Below are positions 47,325-56,044 of a DNA stretch of 64,000 bases, piece after piece. The translations under genes and the position numbers were made by a program. Below the pieces are notes generated by a model. That model made no database searches and was not told the DNA's origin. It saw only the letters and a list, made by a program, of their open reading frames with translations. How positions within the stretch are numbered: position 1 is the first letter of the stretch; every line of letters starts with the position of its first letter. This DNA is from Thiothrix phosphatis (GTDB lineage Bacteria > Pseudomonadota > Gammaproteobacteria > Thiotrichales > Thiotrichaceae), in contig NZ_JAYMYJ010000047.1 in assembly GCF_035668035.1 (NCBI RefSeq), positions 1 through 64,000 on the forward strand. The letters are read 5' to 3'.

Positions 47325-47957
47325 ATGACTATCGGTCTGCTGGGTCGAAAAGTAGGTATGACCCGGATATACGGTGAAGATGGTGGTTCCACCCCTGTCA
47401 CTGTGCTTGAGATTGCGCCGAATCGCGTTTCTCAGGTCAAGACGCTGGAAACAGATGGTTACAGCGCTGTCCAGTTGTCAGTGGGTGAGAAAAAGTCTTC
47501 CCGCGTTTCCAAGCCGGAGGCCGGTCATTTTGCTAAAGCTGGTGTGCCTGCCGGTACTTATGTTCGAGAGTCACGCGTAGATGATGCGAGTGGTTATGAA
47601 CTGGGTGTCGAACTGGTGGTGAGCATGTTTGAAGCTGGTCAAAAAGTTGACGTGACGGGTGTTAGCAAAGGCAAAGGTTTTGCTGGTGTTCTCAAGCGCT
47701 ACCATTTTGCTGGCCAAGACCGCACGCATGGTAACTCTCTCTCGCATCGTGCGCTTGGCTCTATTGGTCAGAACCAAACGCCAGGGCGTGTGTTCCCTGG
47801 AAAGAAAATGGCCGGTCATCTGGGTGCGGTGCGGAGCACAGCTCAAAATCTGGAAGTTGTGCGTGTGGATGTTGAACGCAATCTGTTGCTGGTCAAAGGG
47901 TCTGTCCCTGGCGCTAATAACGGCGATGTGATTGTTAAGCTGTCGGTTAAGGCGTAA
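47325..47957 (+). CDS. rplC: 50S ribosomal protein L3
   Basis: Early 50S assembly protein near the peptidyl-transferase centre; 210 residues. The start is ATG 47325, because GAAGAGG sits 7 nt before it but only 1 nt before the ATG at 47319. It begins MTIGLLGRKVGMTRIY and contains GKGFAGVLKRYHFAGQDRTHGNSLSHR, with the methylated-glutamine region GSIGQNQTPGRVFPGKKMAGH. First gene after the new promoter. Confidence 0.97.
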   Translation: MTIGLLGRKVGMTRIYGEDGGSTPVTVLEIAPNRVSQVKTLETDGYSAVQLSVGEKKSSRVSKPEAGHFAKAGVPAGTYVRESRVDDASGYELGVELVVSMFEAGQKVDVTGVSKGKGFAGVLKRYHFAGQDRTHGNSLSHRALGSIGQNQTPGRVFPGKKMAGHLGAVRSTAQNLEVVRVDVERNLLLVKGSVPGANNGDVIVKLSVKA

Positions 47958-47968
47958 GGGTGGCGGCG

Positions 47969-48571
47969 ATGGAATTACAGGTTGCAAATGGCGGGTCTGT
48001 TGCGGTAAGTGACGAAATTTTTGCTCGCGAATTTAATGAGGGTCTGGTGCATCAGGCTGTGGTCGCATATATGGCGGCGGGTCGTGCTGGCACCAAGGCG
48101 CAAAAAACGCGTTCAGATGTTAGTGGCGGTGGATCTAAACCTTTCCGCCAAAAGGGCACAGGGCGTGCTCGGGCGGGTAGTATCCGTAGCCCGTTGTGGC
48201 GTACTGGCGGTAAGTCATTTGCGGCACGTCCGCGTGACTTCACCCAGAAACTGAATAAAAAAATGTACCGGGCGGCGATGCGCTCCATTTTTTCCGAATT
48301 GGTTCGTCAGGGGCGTTTTTTGGTGGTGGATTCGATTGCGGTCGCCGAACCAAAAACCAAGCTGATGTTGGCAAAGCTGAAAGAATACGGCTCAAACGAT
48401 GTGTTGCTGGTATCTAATGTTGATGATGTTAATCTCCTGCTATCTGCACGCAATATTCCTTATTGTGAGGTTTCCACAGTTGCTGGTTTGAATCCGGTTA
48501 GTTTGGTGGGGCATGAGAAGGTTGTTGTAACAACTGACGCAATCAATAAGATTCAGGAGTGGCTGGCATGA
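47969..48571 (+). CDS. rplD: 50S ribosomal protein L4
   Basis: Lines the nascent-peptide tunnel and in E. coli represses the S10 operon through its leader. 200 residues; ATG 47969 gives MELQVANGGSVAVSD, the family N-terminus, with AAGGGTGG upstream. The central loop GSKPFRQKGTGRARAGSIRSPLWRTGG is conserved. It overlaps rplW by 4 bp. Confidence 0.97.
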   Translation: MELQVANGGSVAVSDEIFAREFNEGLVHQAVVAYMAAGRAGTKAQKTRSDVSGGGSKPFRQKGTGRARAGSIRSPLWRTGGKSFAARPRDFTQKLNKKMYRAAMRSIFSELVRQGRFLVVDSIAVAEPKTKLMLAKLKEYGSNDVLLVSNVDDVNLLLSARNIPYCEVSTVAGLNPVSLVGHEKVVVTTDAINKIQEWLA

Positions 48572-48861
48572 GTATGGAGCGTCTTTATCATGTCCTGATT
48601 GCCCCGCGCGTGACAGAGAAAACTGTTCGTGCATCCGAAAAAGCAAATCAGTATGTGTTTAAGGTTGTGAAAAATGCAACCAAGCAAGAAATTCAGGAAG
48701 CTGTCGAGGCTTTGTTTGAGGTTAAGGTAAGCCAAGTGCGCACCATTAATGTCAAAGGCAAACAGAAAAACTTCGGGCGTCGTGCTGGTCAACGTAGCGA
48801 TTGGAAAAAAGCTTATGTCAGCCTGTCTGAAGGGTTTTCTTTGGATGCGGCGGCGGAATAA
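48568..48861 (+). CDS. rplW: 50S ribosomal protein L23
   Basis: Tunnel-exit protein and docking site for SRP and trigger factor; 97 residues. It starts at ATG 48568, overlapping the rplD stop (ATGA), with AGGAG 9 nt upstream. Contains ERLYHVLIAPRVTEKT and VKVSQVRTINVKGKQKNFGRR. Confidence 0.96.
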   Translation: MSMERLYHVLIAPRVTEKTVRASEKANQYVFKVVKNATKQEIQEAVEALFEVKVSQVRTINVKGKQKNFGRRAGQRSDWKKAYVSLSEGFSLDAAAE

Positions 48862-48875
48862 GGCAAAGGTGAACT

Positions 48876-49703
48876 ATGGCAGTCGTTAAGGCAAAACCAA
48901 CCTCTCCAGGGCGTCGTTTCCAGGTTAAGGTTGTTAATAAAGAGTTGCACAAAGGTGCCCCACTTAAGGGTTTGGTTGAGGATCAGCGTAAAAGCGGCGG
49001 CCGTAATAATACTGGCCGCATCACCACGCGTCATGTGGGTGGTGGGCATCGCCAGCATTACCGCATTATTGATTTCAAACGTCGTAAGGATGATATTCCT
49101 GCGCGTGTTGAGCGTTTGGAGTATGACCCTAATCGAAGTGCCAATATTGCCCTTTTATTATATGCCGATGGCGAGCGCCGTTATATCATTGCGCCAAAAG
49201 GTTTGAGTGCTGGTGGTGAGGTTATTTCTGGCGTCCATGCGCCAATTTCCGTTGGTAATTGTTTGCCGCTGCGTAATATCCCTGTCGGTAGCGTCGTTCA
49301 CTGCATTGAGCTGAAAGTTGGCAAAGGCGCGCAGTTGGTGCGTAGCGCTGGCTCTTCCGCCCAGTTGGTGGCTCGTGAGGGCGCTTACGCGACTATCCGT
49401 TTACGTTCTGGCGAGATGCGGAAGGTTCCAGTTGATTGCCGTGCGACTGTTGGCGAAGTTGGCAATTCTGAACATGGCCTGACCAAGCTAGGTAAAGCTG
49501 GAGCCAAACGCTGGCGTGGTGTGCGTCCAACTGTTCGTGGTGTGGTTATGAATCCGGTGGATCATCCTCACGGTGGCGGCGAAGGCCGTACTTCCGGTGG
49601 TCGCCATCCTGTTACACCTTGGGGTGTTCCGACCAAGGGTTACAAGACTCGTAGCAATAAACGCACTGACAAAATGATTGTCCGTCGCCGGAACAAGAAG
49701 TAA
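48876..49703 (+). CDS. rplB: 50S ribosomal protein L2
   Basis: Largest and most conserved 50S protein, needed for subunit joining and peptidyl transfer. 275 residues, starting MAVVKAKPTSPGRRFQV, with the GRITTRHVGGGHRQHYRIIDF segment and the C-terminal MNPVDHPHGGGEGRTSGGRHPV that carries the conserved histidine. Confidence 0.98.
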   Translation: MAVVKAKPTSPGRRFQVKVVNKELHKGAPLKGLVEDQRKSGGRNNTGRITTRHVGGGHRQHYRIIDFKRRKDDIPARVERLEYDPNRSANIALLLYADGERRYIIAPKGLSAGGEVISGVHAPISVGNCLPLRNIPVGSVVHCIELKVGKGAQLVRSAGSSAQLVAREGAYATIRLRSGEMRKVPVDCRATVGEVGNSEHGLTKLGKAGAKRWRGVRPTVRGVVMNPVDHPHGGGEGRTSGGRHPVTPWGVPTKGYKTRSNKRTDKMIVRRRNKK

Positions 49704-49715
49704 GAGGGTTAAGCA

Positions 49716-49988
49716 GTGCCACGTTCACTAAAGAAAGGTCCTTTTGTTGACCACCACCTGATGAAAAAGGTTGAAACCGCTAAGGCGGCTAATGACCGTC
49801 GTCCCATTAAGACATGGTCACGTCGCTCCATGATTCTGCCGGAAATGATTGGTTTGACGCTGGCAGTGCATAATGGCAAGCAGCATGTTCCTGTGTTGGT
49901 AAATGAAAACATGGTTGGCCATAAGCTGGGTGAGTTTGCGTTGAGTCGTTCTTACCGTGGTCATGCGGCCGATAAGAAGTCGAAGTAA
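49716..49988 (+). CDS. rpsS: 30S ribosomal protein S19
   Basis: Head protein that pairs with S13; 90 residues. It starts with GTG 49716 (GTGCCACGTTCACT, PRSLKKGPFVDHHLMKK), with TAAGAGGG upstream. Conserved NDRRPIKTWSRRSMILPEMIGLT and VPVLVNENMVGHKLGEFALSR. Confidence 0.98.
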   Translation: MPRSLKKGPFVDHHLMKKVETAKAANDRRPIKTWSRRSMILPEMIGLTLAVHNGKQHVPVLVNENMVGHKLGEFALSRSYRGHAADKKSK

Positions 49989-49997
49989 GAGGTAGAA

Positions 49998-50330
49998 ATG
50001 GAAGTTGCAGCTAAATTACGCTTTGCGCGCATTTCTCCTCAGAAATGCCGACTGGTTGCTGATCAGATTCGTGGCCTGCCTGTTGATAAGGCATTGAATG
50101 TTCTGGCGTTCAGCCCAAAAAAAGGTGCTGCTATCGTCAAGAAGCTTTTAGAGTCGGCTATTGCCAATGCTGAACACAATGAAGGTGCTGATGTTGATGA
50201 GCTATGCGTCAAACGCGTCTTTGTGGATCAGGGGCCTACGATGAAGCGTATCATGCCTCGTGCTAAAGGACGTGCTAACCGCATCCTGAAGCGTACCAGT
50301 CACATTACTGTCGCTGTAGGCGAGAAATAA
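49998..50330 (+). CDS. rplV: 50S ribosomal protein L22
   Basis: Tunnel-constriction protein; 110 residues. MEVAAKLRFARISPQKCRLVADQIRG at the start and the beta-hairpin MKRIMPRAKGRANRILKRTSHITVAV at the end, where macrolide-resistance changes arise, look normal. It lies 9 bp from both neighbours. Confidence 0.98.
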   Translation: MEVAAKLRFARISPQKCRLVADQIRGLPVDKALNVLAFSPKKGAAIVKKLLESAIANAEHNEGADVDELCVKRVFVDQGPTMKRIMPRAKGRANRILKRTSHITVAVGEK

Positions 50331-50339
50331 GGTTTTAGT

Positions 50340-51041
50340 ATGGGTCAGAAAGTACATCCAATTGGTATTCGCCTCGGTATTGCCACTGATTGGCGTTCCA
50401 AGTGGTACGCTGAAGGAAAGGACTACGCAGAGTTCCTGCATAAGGATCTTGAAGTCCGTTCCTTTCTGAAAAAGAAGTTGAAAGAAGCTTCTGTCAGCCG
50501 TATCCAAATTGAACGTCCGGCAAAATCCGCTTTTATCACCATTCATACTGCCCGTCCAGGGGTGGTGATTGGTAAAAAAGGGGAAGACATCGAGAAGCTC
50601 CGCGCTGAAACGGCGGCTAGGCTGGGTTTGCATGTTAATAACGTCAAACTCAATATTGAAGAAATTCGCAAGCCAGAACTGGATGCACAACTAGTTGCAG
50701 AAAGCATAGCCAGTCAGCTTGAGCGCCGCATTATGTTTCGTCGTGCAATGAAGCGGGCGGTCAGCAATGCGATGCGTCTAGGTGCTTTGGGTGTAAAAGT
50801 TAGTGTGGCAGGCCGTTTGAATGGTGCTGAGATTGCCCGTACCGAGTGGTATCGTGAAGGTCGTGTGCCGCTTCACACCCTGCGTGCTGATATTGATTAT
50901 GCGACGGCTGAAGCGCTGACCACTTATGGGATCATTGGTGTAAAAGTCTGGATCTATAAGGGCGAAGTCTTCGATTTGGAACAAAAGCAGCAAGCCGCCA
51001 GCCAGCCTCAAAACCAAGGCCAAGGCCGGAAGAAGAAGTGA
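50340..51041 (+). CDS. rpsC: 30S ribosomal protein S3
   Basis: mRNA-entry helicase component of the 30S head; 233 residues. MGQKVHPIGIRLGI start, KH domain with VVIGKKGEDIEKLR, and the C-terminal GALGVKVSVAGRLNGAEIARTEW and RVPLHTLRADIDYA. The lysine-rich tail QGQGRKKK is usual. Confidence 0.98.
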   Translation: MGQKVHPIGIRLGIATDWRSKWYAEGKDYAEFLHKDLEVRSFLKKKLKEASVSRIQIERPAKSAFITIHTARPGVVIGKKGEDIEKLRAETAARLGLHVNNVKLNIEEIRKPELDAQLVAESIASQLERRIMFRRAMKRAVSNAMRLGALGVKVSVAGRLNGAEIARTEWYREGRVPLHTLRADIDYATAEALTTYGIIGVKVWIYKGEVFDLEQKQQAASQPQNQGQGRKKK

Positions 51042-51053
51042 TAGAGGTTTGAG

Positions 51054-51467
51054 ATGTTACAACCCAAGAGAACCAAATTCCGCAAGCAGATGAAAGGCCG
51101 CAACCGTGGTCTGGCGTTGGCAGGAAGCAAAGTCAGTTTTGGCGAGTTTGGCTTGAAGACTACTGAGCGTGGGCGTTTGACTGCGCGTCAGATCGAATCG
51201 GCACGCCGTGCGATTAACCGTTATGTGCGCCGTGGTGGGAAAATCTGGATTCGTGTGTTTCCTGATAAGCCGATCAGTAAAAAGCCCTTGGAAGTTCGCC
51301 AAGGTAAAGGTAAAGGGAATGTAGAATACTGGGTGGCGTTGGTTCAGCCTGGTAAGGTTCTCTATGAAATTGAAGGTGTGGCAGAAGAGATCGCACGTGA
51401 GGCTTTCCGCCTTGCAGCCGCTAAACTGCCGGTGAAGACTACATTTGTTTCTCGTCAGGTGATGTGA
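51054..51467 (+). CDS. rplP: 50S ribosomal protein L16
   Basis: A-site-finger-adjacent 50S protein; 137 residues. MLQPKRTKFRKQMKGRNRG at the start; RQIESARRAINRYVRRGGKIWIRVFPDKP and GKGNVEYWVALVQPG are conserved. The TGA shares a base with the rpmC ATG (TGATG). Confidence 0.98.
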   Translation: MLQPKRTKFRKQMKGRNRGLALAGSKVSFGEFGLKTTERGRLTARQIESARRAINRYVRRGGKIWIRVFPDKPISKKPLEVRQGKGKGNVEYWVALVQPGKVLYEIEGVAEEIAREAFRLAAAKLPVKTTFVSRQVM

Positions 51468-51664
51468 TGAAAGCAGCAGAACTCCAGCAAAAGTCATCTA
51501 CTGAACTCAAAGCTGAGTTGGTTGAAAATCTGAAGGAGCAGTTTAAGTTGCGTATGCAAAAAGCTGCTGGTCAGTTGTCGCGTCCTTCCGAGGTGAAACG
51601 TGTGCGCCATCAAATTGCCCGTATCAAAACGGTGCTGGCTCAAAAGCAAGCGGCAGGTGAGTAA
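51467..51664 (+). CDS. rpmC: 50S ribosomal protein L29
   Basis: Small tunnel-exit protein; 65 residues forming an antiparallel helical hairpin (AAELQQKSSTELKAEL and SEVKRVRHQIARIKTVLAQK). It starts at ATG 51467, coupled to rplP. A GTG one codon earlier is also possible. Confidence 0.95.
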   Translation: MKAAELQQKSSTELKAELVENLKEQFKLRMQKAAGQLSRPSEVKRVRHQIARIKTVLAQKQAAGE

Positions 51665-51666
51665 CG

Positions 51667-51942
51667 ATGAGCATGAATGAAGAAGGGAAAGTCGAGCGCA
51701 GTCTGATGGGGCGCGTAGTCAGTGATAAAATGGATAAGTCAATCGTGGTGCTGATGGAGCGTCAAGTTCAGCACTCGGTGTATGGCAAGTTTATCAAGCG
51801 TTCTAAAAAATATCATGTTCACGATGAGAATAATGAATGCCGTGAAGGTGATACCGTGCTGTTCAAGGAGTGCCGTCCTTTGTCCAAGACAAAGCATTGG
51901 ACCTTGATCAAAATTGTTGAACGTGCGCCAAGTCAAGCATAA
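51667..51942 (+). CDS. rpsQ: 30S ribosomal protein S17
   Basis: Early-binding 30S body protein with an OB fold; 91 residues. Contains RSLMGRVVSDKMDKSIVVLMER, KFIKRSKKYHVHDENNECREGD and ECRPLSKTKHWTLIKIVE. Only 2 bp separate it from rpmC. Confidence 0.97.
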   Translation: MSMNEEGKVERSLMGRVVSDKMDKSIVVLMERQVQHSVYGKFIKRSKKYHVHDENNECREGDTVLFKECRPLSKTKHWTLIKIVERAPSQA

Positions 51943-51959
51943 GGGACGGGAAACGAAAA

Positions 51960-52328
51960 ATGATCCAGATGCAATCCATTCTGCAGGTTGCAGACAACAG
52001 CGGCGCCAAAAAGGTCATGTGCATTAAGGTGCTGGGTGGTTCTCACCGCCGTTACGCCAACATTGGCGATGTGATCAAGGTGAGTATTAAAGATGCGATC
52101 CCACGGGGGAAGGTCAAAAAAGGCGATGTGTACAATGCAGTTATCGTGCGCACCGCTCATGGCGTTCGTCGCAGTGATGGCTCTAAAATTCGTTTTGACG
52201 GCAATGCCGCGGTTTTGCTGAATAATAAGCTTGACCCGATTGGCACTCGTATTTTCGGACCTGTCACCCGTGAGTTGCGTGGTGAAAAGTTCATGAAGAT
52301 TATTTCACTGGCTCCTGAAGTATTGTAA
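51960..52328 (+). CDS. rplN: 50S ribosomal protein L14
   Basis: Interface protein of the 50S; 122 residues. MIQMQSILQVADNSGAKKVMCI, GDVIKVSIKDAIPRGKVKKGD and GTRIFGPVTRELR are the family signatures. It opens the spc gene order; no promoter is obvious in the 17-bp gap before it. Confidence 0.98.
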   Translation: MIQMQSILQVADNSGAKKVMCIKVLGGSHRRYANIGDVIKVSIKDAIPRGKVKKGDVYNAVIVRTAHGVRRSDGSKIRFDGNAAVLLNNKLDPIGTRIFGPVTRELRGEKFMKIISLAPEVL

Positions 52329-52359
52329 GGCAGTCGCGATTGATAGTAGGTGACATAAA

Positions 52360-52677
52360 ATGCGCAAGATTCGCAGTAACGACGAAATAATTGTCATCAC
52401 CGGCAAGGATAAAGGCCGTCGCGGCAAAGTCATGCAGGTGTTGGTGAACGGCAAAGTTCTGGTGCAAGGCATTAACCGTGTTAAAAAGCATCAGAAGCCA
52501 AACCCGAATTTGGGTGTGCAGGGCGGCATTGTCGAAAAAGAAATGCCGATGGATGCCTCAAATGTAATGTTGGTCAACCCTGCCACAGGTAAGGGTGACC
52601 GTGTTGGATTCAAGCTCCTGGAAGATGGCAAGAAAATCCGTGTCTTCAAGTCCAATGGTGAGCGTGTAGACGCTTAA
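52360..52677 (+). CDS. rplX: 50S ribosomal protein L24
   Basis: Assembly initiator of the 50S; 105 residues with an N-terminal KOW motif (DEIIVITGKDKGRRGKVMQVL) and GINRVKKHQKPNPN. Spacing of 31 bp after rplN and 8 bp before rplE. Confidence 0.98.
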   Translation: MRKIRSNDEIIVITGKDKGRRGKVMQVLVNGKVLVQGINRVKKHQKPNPNLGVQGGIVEKEMPMDASNVMLVNPATGKGDRVGFKLLEDGKKIRVFKSNGERVDA

Positions 52678-52685
52678 GGTGTAAA

Positions 52686-53228
52686 ATGGCAAGACTGCAA
52701 CAGTATTACCGCGATGCTGTCATCAAAGAATTGACTGACAAGTTCGGGTATAAAAACGTAATGGAAGTGCCGAAGCTGGTTAAAGTCAGCCTGAACATGG
52801 GTTTGGGTGAGGCGGTCGGTGACAAGAAGGTTATTGAACATGCCACAGGCGATATGGCGAAAATTGCAGGTCAAAAACCTGTTGTTACCCTGAGCCGCAA
52901 ATCTGTTGCAGGTTTCAAAATTCGTGATGGTTGGCCAATTGGTTGTATGGTCACCTTACGCGGTGAAAAGATGTATGAATTTCTGGATCGTTTGATCAAT
53001 ATCTCCATTCCACGCATTCGTGACTTTCGTGGTTTGAATGCGCGCGCCTTTGATGGCCGTGGTAATTATAATATGGGTATTAAAGAGCAAATCATCTTCC
53101 CAGAAATCGAATACGATAAAATTGATGCATTGCGTGGCATGAATATTACGGTTGCCACCACTGCGCGTACCGATGCGGAAGGTCGAGCGCTGTTGGAAGC
53201 GTTCAAGTTTCCTTTCAGACAGCAGTAA
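52686..53228 (+). CDS. rplE: 50S ribosomal protein L5
   Basis: 5S rRNA-binding protein of the central protuberance; 180 residues. MEVPKLVKVSLNMGLGEAV, GQKPVVTLSRKSVAGFKIR, LRGEKMYEFLDRLI and RDFRGLNARAFDGRGNYNMG are all present. Confidence 0.98.
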   Translation: MARLQQYYRDAVIKELTDKFGYKNVMEVPKLVKVSLNMGLGEAVGDKKVIEHATGDMAKIAGQKPVVTLSRKSVAGFKIRDGWPIGCMVTLRGEKMYEFLDRLINISIPRIRDFRGLNARAFDGRGNYNMGIKEQIIFPEIEYDKIDALRGMNITVATTARTDAEGRALLEAFKFPFRQQ

Positions 53229-53245
53229 GAGGAAGATTAGGTCAA

Positions 53246-53551
53246 ATGGCAAAAAAATCCATGATCGCACGCGAAGCACGTCGTGCTGCTGCTGTTGCCA
53301 AATATGCAGCCAAGCGTGAAGAACTAAAAGTCATTATTAGTAATCCTGAAAGCTCTTATGAGTCTGTAATGGATGCTGTGGAAAAATTGCAGAAGCTGCC
53401 GCGTGACAGTAGTGCAGCGCGCCAAATGAGCCGCTGTAATTTGACTGGTCGTCCACATGCTGTTTACCGCAAATTCGGCCTGTGCCGTAACAAATTGCGT
53501 GAGGCTGCAATGCGGGGTGATGTTCCTGGTCTGAGCAAGGCTAGCTGGTAA
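53246..53551 (+). CDS. rpsN: 30S ribosomal protein S14, zinc-free type
   Basis: 30S head protein; 101 residues, the long form without the CxxC zinc pairs of the short S14. Conserved NLTGRPHAVYRKFGLCRNKLREAA. The long zinc-independent form is usual in gammaproteobacteria. Confidence 0.98.
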   Translation: MAKKSMIAREARRAAAVAKYAAKREELKVIISNPESSYESVMDAVEKLQKLPRDSSAARQMSRCNLTGRPHAVYRKFGLCRNKLREAAMRGDVPGLSKASW

Positions 53552-53565
53552 GGGAGGGAAACAAT

Positions 53566-53961
53566 ATGAGCATGAGTGATCCTATCGCCGACATGCTGAC
53601 CCGCATTCGCAATGGTCAGATGGCAAGCAAGGCGAGTGTTTCTTTCCCTGCTTCCAAGCAGAAGAAGGCTATTTTGGAAGTGTTGGAGGGTGAGGGCTAT
53701 ATCTCCAGTTTTGAAACTGGTGAAGTGGAAGGCAAGCCTGTGACTACTGTGAAACTGAAATATTTTCAGGGTAAGCCAGTCATTAGCAAGCTGAAGCGTG
53801 TTAGCCGCCCTGGTTTGCGCATTTTTCGTGGCAAGGATGAGTTGCCGACGGTGATGGGAGGATATGGCGTAGCCATTGTTTCCACTTCCAAAGGCGTCAT
53901 GAGTGACCGCGCAGCCCGTGCTTCTGGCCAGGGTGGCGAAGTCGTTTGCACGGTTGAATAA
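53566..53961 (+). CDS. rpsH: 30S ribosomal protein S8
   Basis: 16S rRNA central-domain binder and, in E. coli, the translational repressor of the spc operon; 131 residues. MSDPIADMLTRIRNGQMA at the start and GLRIFRGKDELPTVMGGYGVAIVSTSKGVM at the end. Confidence 0.98.
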   Translation: MSMSDPIADMLTRIRNGQMASKASVSFPASKQKKAILEVLEGEGYISSFETGEVEGKPVTTVKLKYFQGKPVISKLKRVSRPGLRIFRGKDELPTVMGGYGVAIVSTSKGVMSDRAARASGQGGEVVCTVE

Positions 53962-53975
53962 GGGCGGACTTTGAG

Positions 53976-54515
53976 ATGTCAAGAATTGCAAAGAAACCAC
54001 TGACCTTGCCCAAAGGTGTGGAGATCAGTATTAGTGGGCAGAATCTGAAAGTGAAAGGAAGTAAAGGTTCCTTTGATTTTACAGTGCATGATGCTGTAGC
54101 CGTTACCCAGGAAGAGAATGTGTTGAAGTTTGCAGCCAAGCGTGAGAACGATGCTGGTGGTTGGGCTTTGGCGGGCACTACGCGTGCGTTGGCGAATAAT
54201 ATGGTTATTGGTGTAAGCCAGGGTTTTGAGAAGAAGTTGCAACTGGTTGGGGTCGGTTATCGTGCCCAGGCTCAGGGTAATAAGCTCAATCTTAGCTTAG
54301 GATTTTCACATCCAGTCGTCCATGATATGCCTGTTGGGATTAGCGTTGAGACTCCAAGTCAAACGGAAATCATCATTCGTGGTAGTGACAAACAAATGGT
54401 TGGTCAGGTTGCAGCAGAAGTTCGCGCGTACCGCCCACCTGAGCCTTATAAAGGTAAGGGTGTCAAGTATGTGGATGAAGTGATTCTGCGTAAAGAGACC
54501 AAGAAGAAGAAGTAA
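53976..54515 (+). CDS. rplF: 50S ribosomal protein L6
   Basis: Located near the factor-binding site; 179 residues made of two similar alpha/beta domains. MSRIAKKPLTLPKGVEI at the start; VGVGYRAQAQGNKLNLSLGFSHPV and the C-terminal RPPEPYKGKGVKYVDE are the signatures. Confidence 0.98.
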   Translation: MSRIAKKPLTLPKGVEISISGQNLKVKGSKGSFDFTVHDAVAVTQEENVLKFAAKRENDAGGWALAGTTRALANNMVIGVSQGFEKKLQLVGVGYRAQAQGNKLNLSLGFSHPVVHDMPVGISVETPSQTEIIIRGSDKQMVGQVAAEVRAYRPPEPYKGKGVKYVDEVILRKETKKKK

Positions 54516-54526
54516 GGTGAGCTAAG

Positions 54527-54880
54527 ATGGACAAAAAAACATCCCGTATTCGTCGTGGTAAGCGCAGTCGCATGAAGATGCGTGAGTTGCGTGTTAACCG
54601 TCTGAGTATTCACCGCACCTCTATGCATATTTATGCGCAGGTTGTGAGTTCTGATGGTTCTCAAGTTCTGGCTTCAGCTTCAACACTGGATAAGGATCTG
54701 CGTTCAGGTCTGGACTACACAGGCAATGTTGCTGCTGCTACCGCAGTAGGTAAATTGATTGCTGAGCGTGCGTTGGCAAAAGGTATTGATGCTGTTGCTT
54801 TTGATCGCTCTGGTTTTAAATATCATGGACGCATCAAGGCGCTGGCAGATGGCGCTCGTGAAGCCGGTCTGAAATTCTAA
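54527..54880 (+). CDS. rplR: 50S ribosomal protein L18
   Basis: 5S rRNA-binding protein; 117 residues. The basic N-terminus (RIRRGKRSRMKMRELRVNRLSIHRT) is followed by AAATAVGKLIAERALAKGI and FDRSGFKYHGRIKALADGARE. Confidence 0.98.
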   Translation: MDKKTSRIRRGKRSRMKMRELRVNRLSIHRTSMHIYAQVVSSDGSQVLASASTLDKDLRSGLDYTGNVAAATAVGKLIAERALAKGIDAVAFDRSGFKYHGRIKALADGAREAGLKF

Positions 54881-54893
54881 AGGTTTTAATCCA

Positions 54894-55403
54894 ATGGCGA
54901 AGGCAGAAAATACACAAACACCGTCCGACGGTCTGCAAGAGAAACTGGTGCAGGTTAACCGTGTTGCGAAGACCGTGAAAGGTGGGCGCATCATGAGCTT
55001 TACTGCATTGACCGTAGTCGGTGATGGTAATGGCCGTGTTGGTTTTGGATATGGTAAGGCGCGTGAAGTGCCCGCCGCTATCCAAAAGGCAATGGATCAA
55101 GCACGCCGCAATATGATTAATGTTTCATTGGTTGATGGCACTTTGCAGTACCCAATCAAGTATGAAAAAGGTGCTGCCCGTGTTTATATGCAGCCAGCTT
55201 CTGAAGGTACTGGTGTTATCGCCGGTGGCGCAATGCGTGCAGTGCTTGAGGTTGCAGGGGTGCGTAATGTGTTGTCTAAATGCATGGGTACCCGTAATGC
55301 CGGCAATGTAGTGCGTGCAACCATAGCAGCTTTGGCTTCTATGCAGGATCCAGAGATGATTGCCGCCAAACGTGGCAAAACCGTCGCAGAGATCAAGGGG
55401 TAA
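54894..55403 (+). CDS. rpsE: 30S ribosomal protein S5
   Basis: mRNA-entry and fidelity protein; 169 residues. Contains VNRVAKTVKGGRIMSFTALTVVGDGNGRVGFGYGKAREV (spectinomycin region, normal) and AGGAMRAVLEVAGVRNVLSK. Confidence 0.98.
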   Translation: MAKAENTQTPSDGLQEKLVQVNRVAKTVKGGRIMSFTALTVVGDGNGRVGFGYGKAREVPAAIQKAMDQARRNMINVSLVDGTLQYPIKYEKGAARVYMQPASEGTGVIAGGAMRAVLEVAGVRNVLSKCMGTRNAGNVVRATIAALASMQDPEMIAAKRGKTVAEIKG

Positions 55404-55406
55404 GGT

Positions 55407-55595
55407 ATGGCTTCCGCAAAGCAACTCAAACTGACATTGGTGCGTAGTTTGAATGGCCGTTTGAAGGCTCACCAACAGTGCGCTCGAGGTCTTGGTATCC
55501 GCAAGATCCATAATCCAGTGACTGTCATAGACACCCCAGAAAACCGAGGCATGATCAATAAAATTTCCTACATGCTGAAGGTCGAGGAAGTTTAA
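55407..55595 (+). CDS. rpmD: 50S ribosomal protein L30
   Basis: Small 50S protein, 62 residues: LKLTLVRSLNGRLKAHQQCARGLGIRKIHN followed by TPENRGMINKISYMLKVEE. It is 3 bp from rpsE and 2 bp from rplO. Confidence 0.97.
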   Translation: MASAKQLKLTLVRSLNGRLKAHQQCARGLGIRKIHNPVTVIDTPENRGMINKISYMLKVEEV

Positions 55596-55597
55596 AG

Positions 55598-56038
55598 ATG
55601 AAATTGAATACGCTACAGCCTGATGTGGGCAGCCGTCCTGATAGTGTCCGTGTGGGTCGGGGCATTGGTTCTGGTTTGGGTAAAACCGCTGGTCGTGGGC
55701 ATAAAGGACAAAAATCACGCAAAGGTGGCTTCCATCAGCGTAAGGGTTTCGAAGGCGGCCAGATGCCGATGCATCGCCGCTTGCCAAAATTCGGCTTTAC
55801 GTCCCGTATCGGACGCCGCACTGCTGAAGTTCGTCTGAGCGAGCTGGCGAAAGTTGAAGGTGATGTCATTGATTTGTTGAGCTTGAAGAAAGCTGATGTG
55901 ATTGATGCGCAAACGTTGCAGGCCAAGATCATATTGTCTGGCTCCGTTGATAAAGCTTTCACTGTTAAAGGTGTTGGTGTGACCAAAGGTGCCCAAGCGG
56001 CTATTGAGGCAGCTGGCGGTAAGGTCGATAACGGATAA
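55598..56038 (+). CDS. rplO: 50S ribosomal protein L15
   Basis: Late-assembly 50S protein; 146 residues. MKLNTLQPDVGSR at the start, RVGRGIGSGLGKTAGRGHKGQKSR, FEGGQMPMHRRLPKFGF. It precedes secY by 6 bp, as in most bacteria. Confidence 0.98.
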   Translation: MKLNTLQPDVGSRPDSVRVGRGIGSGLGKTAGRGHKGQKSRKGGFHQRKGFEGGQMPMHRRLPKFGFTSRIGRRTAEVRLSELAKVEGDVIDLLSLKKADVIDAQTLQAKIILSGSVDKAFTVKGVGVTKGAQAAIEAAGGKVDNG

Positions 56039-56044
56039 TCCAAG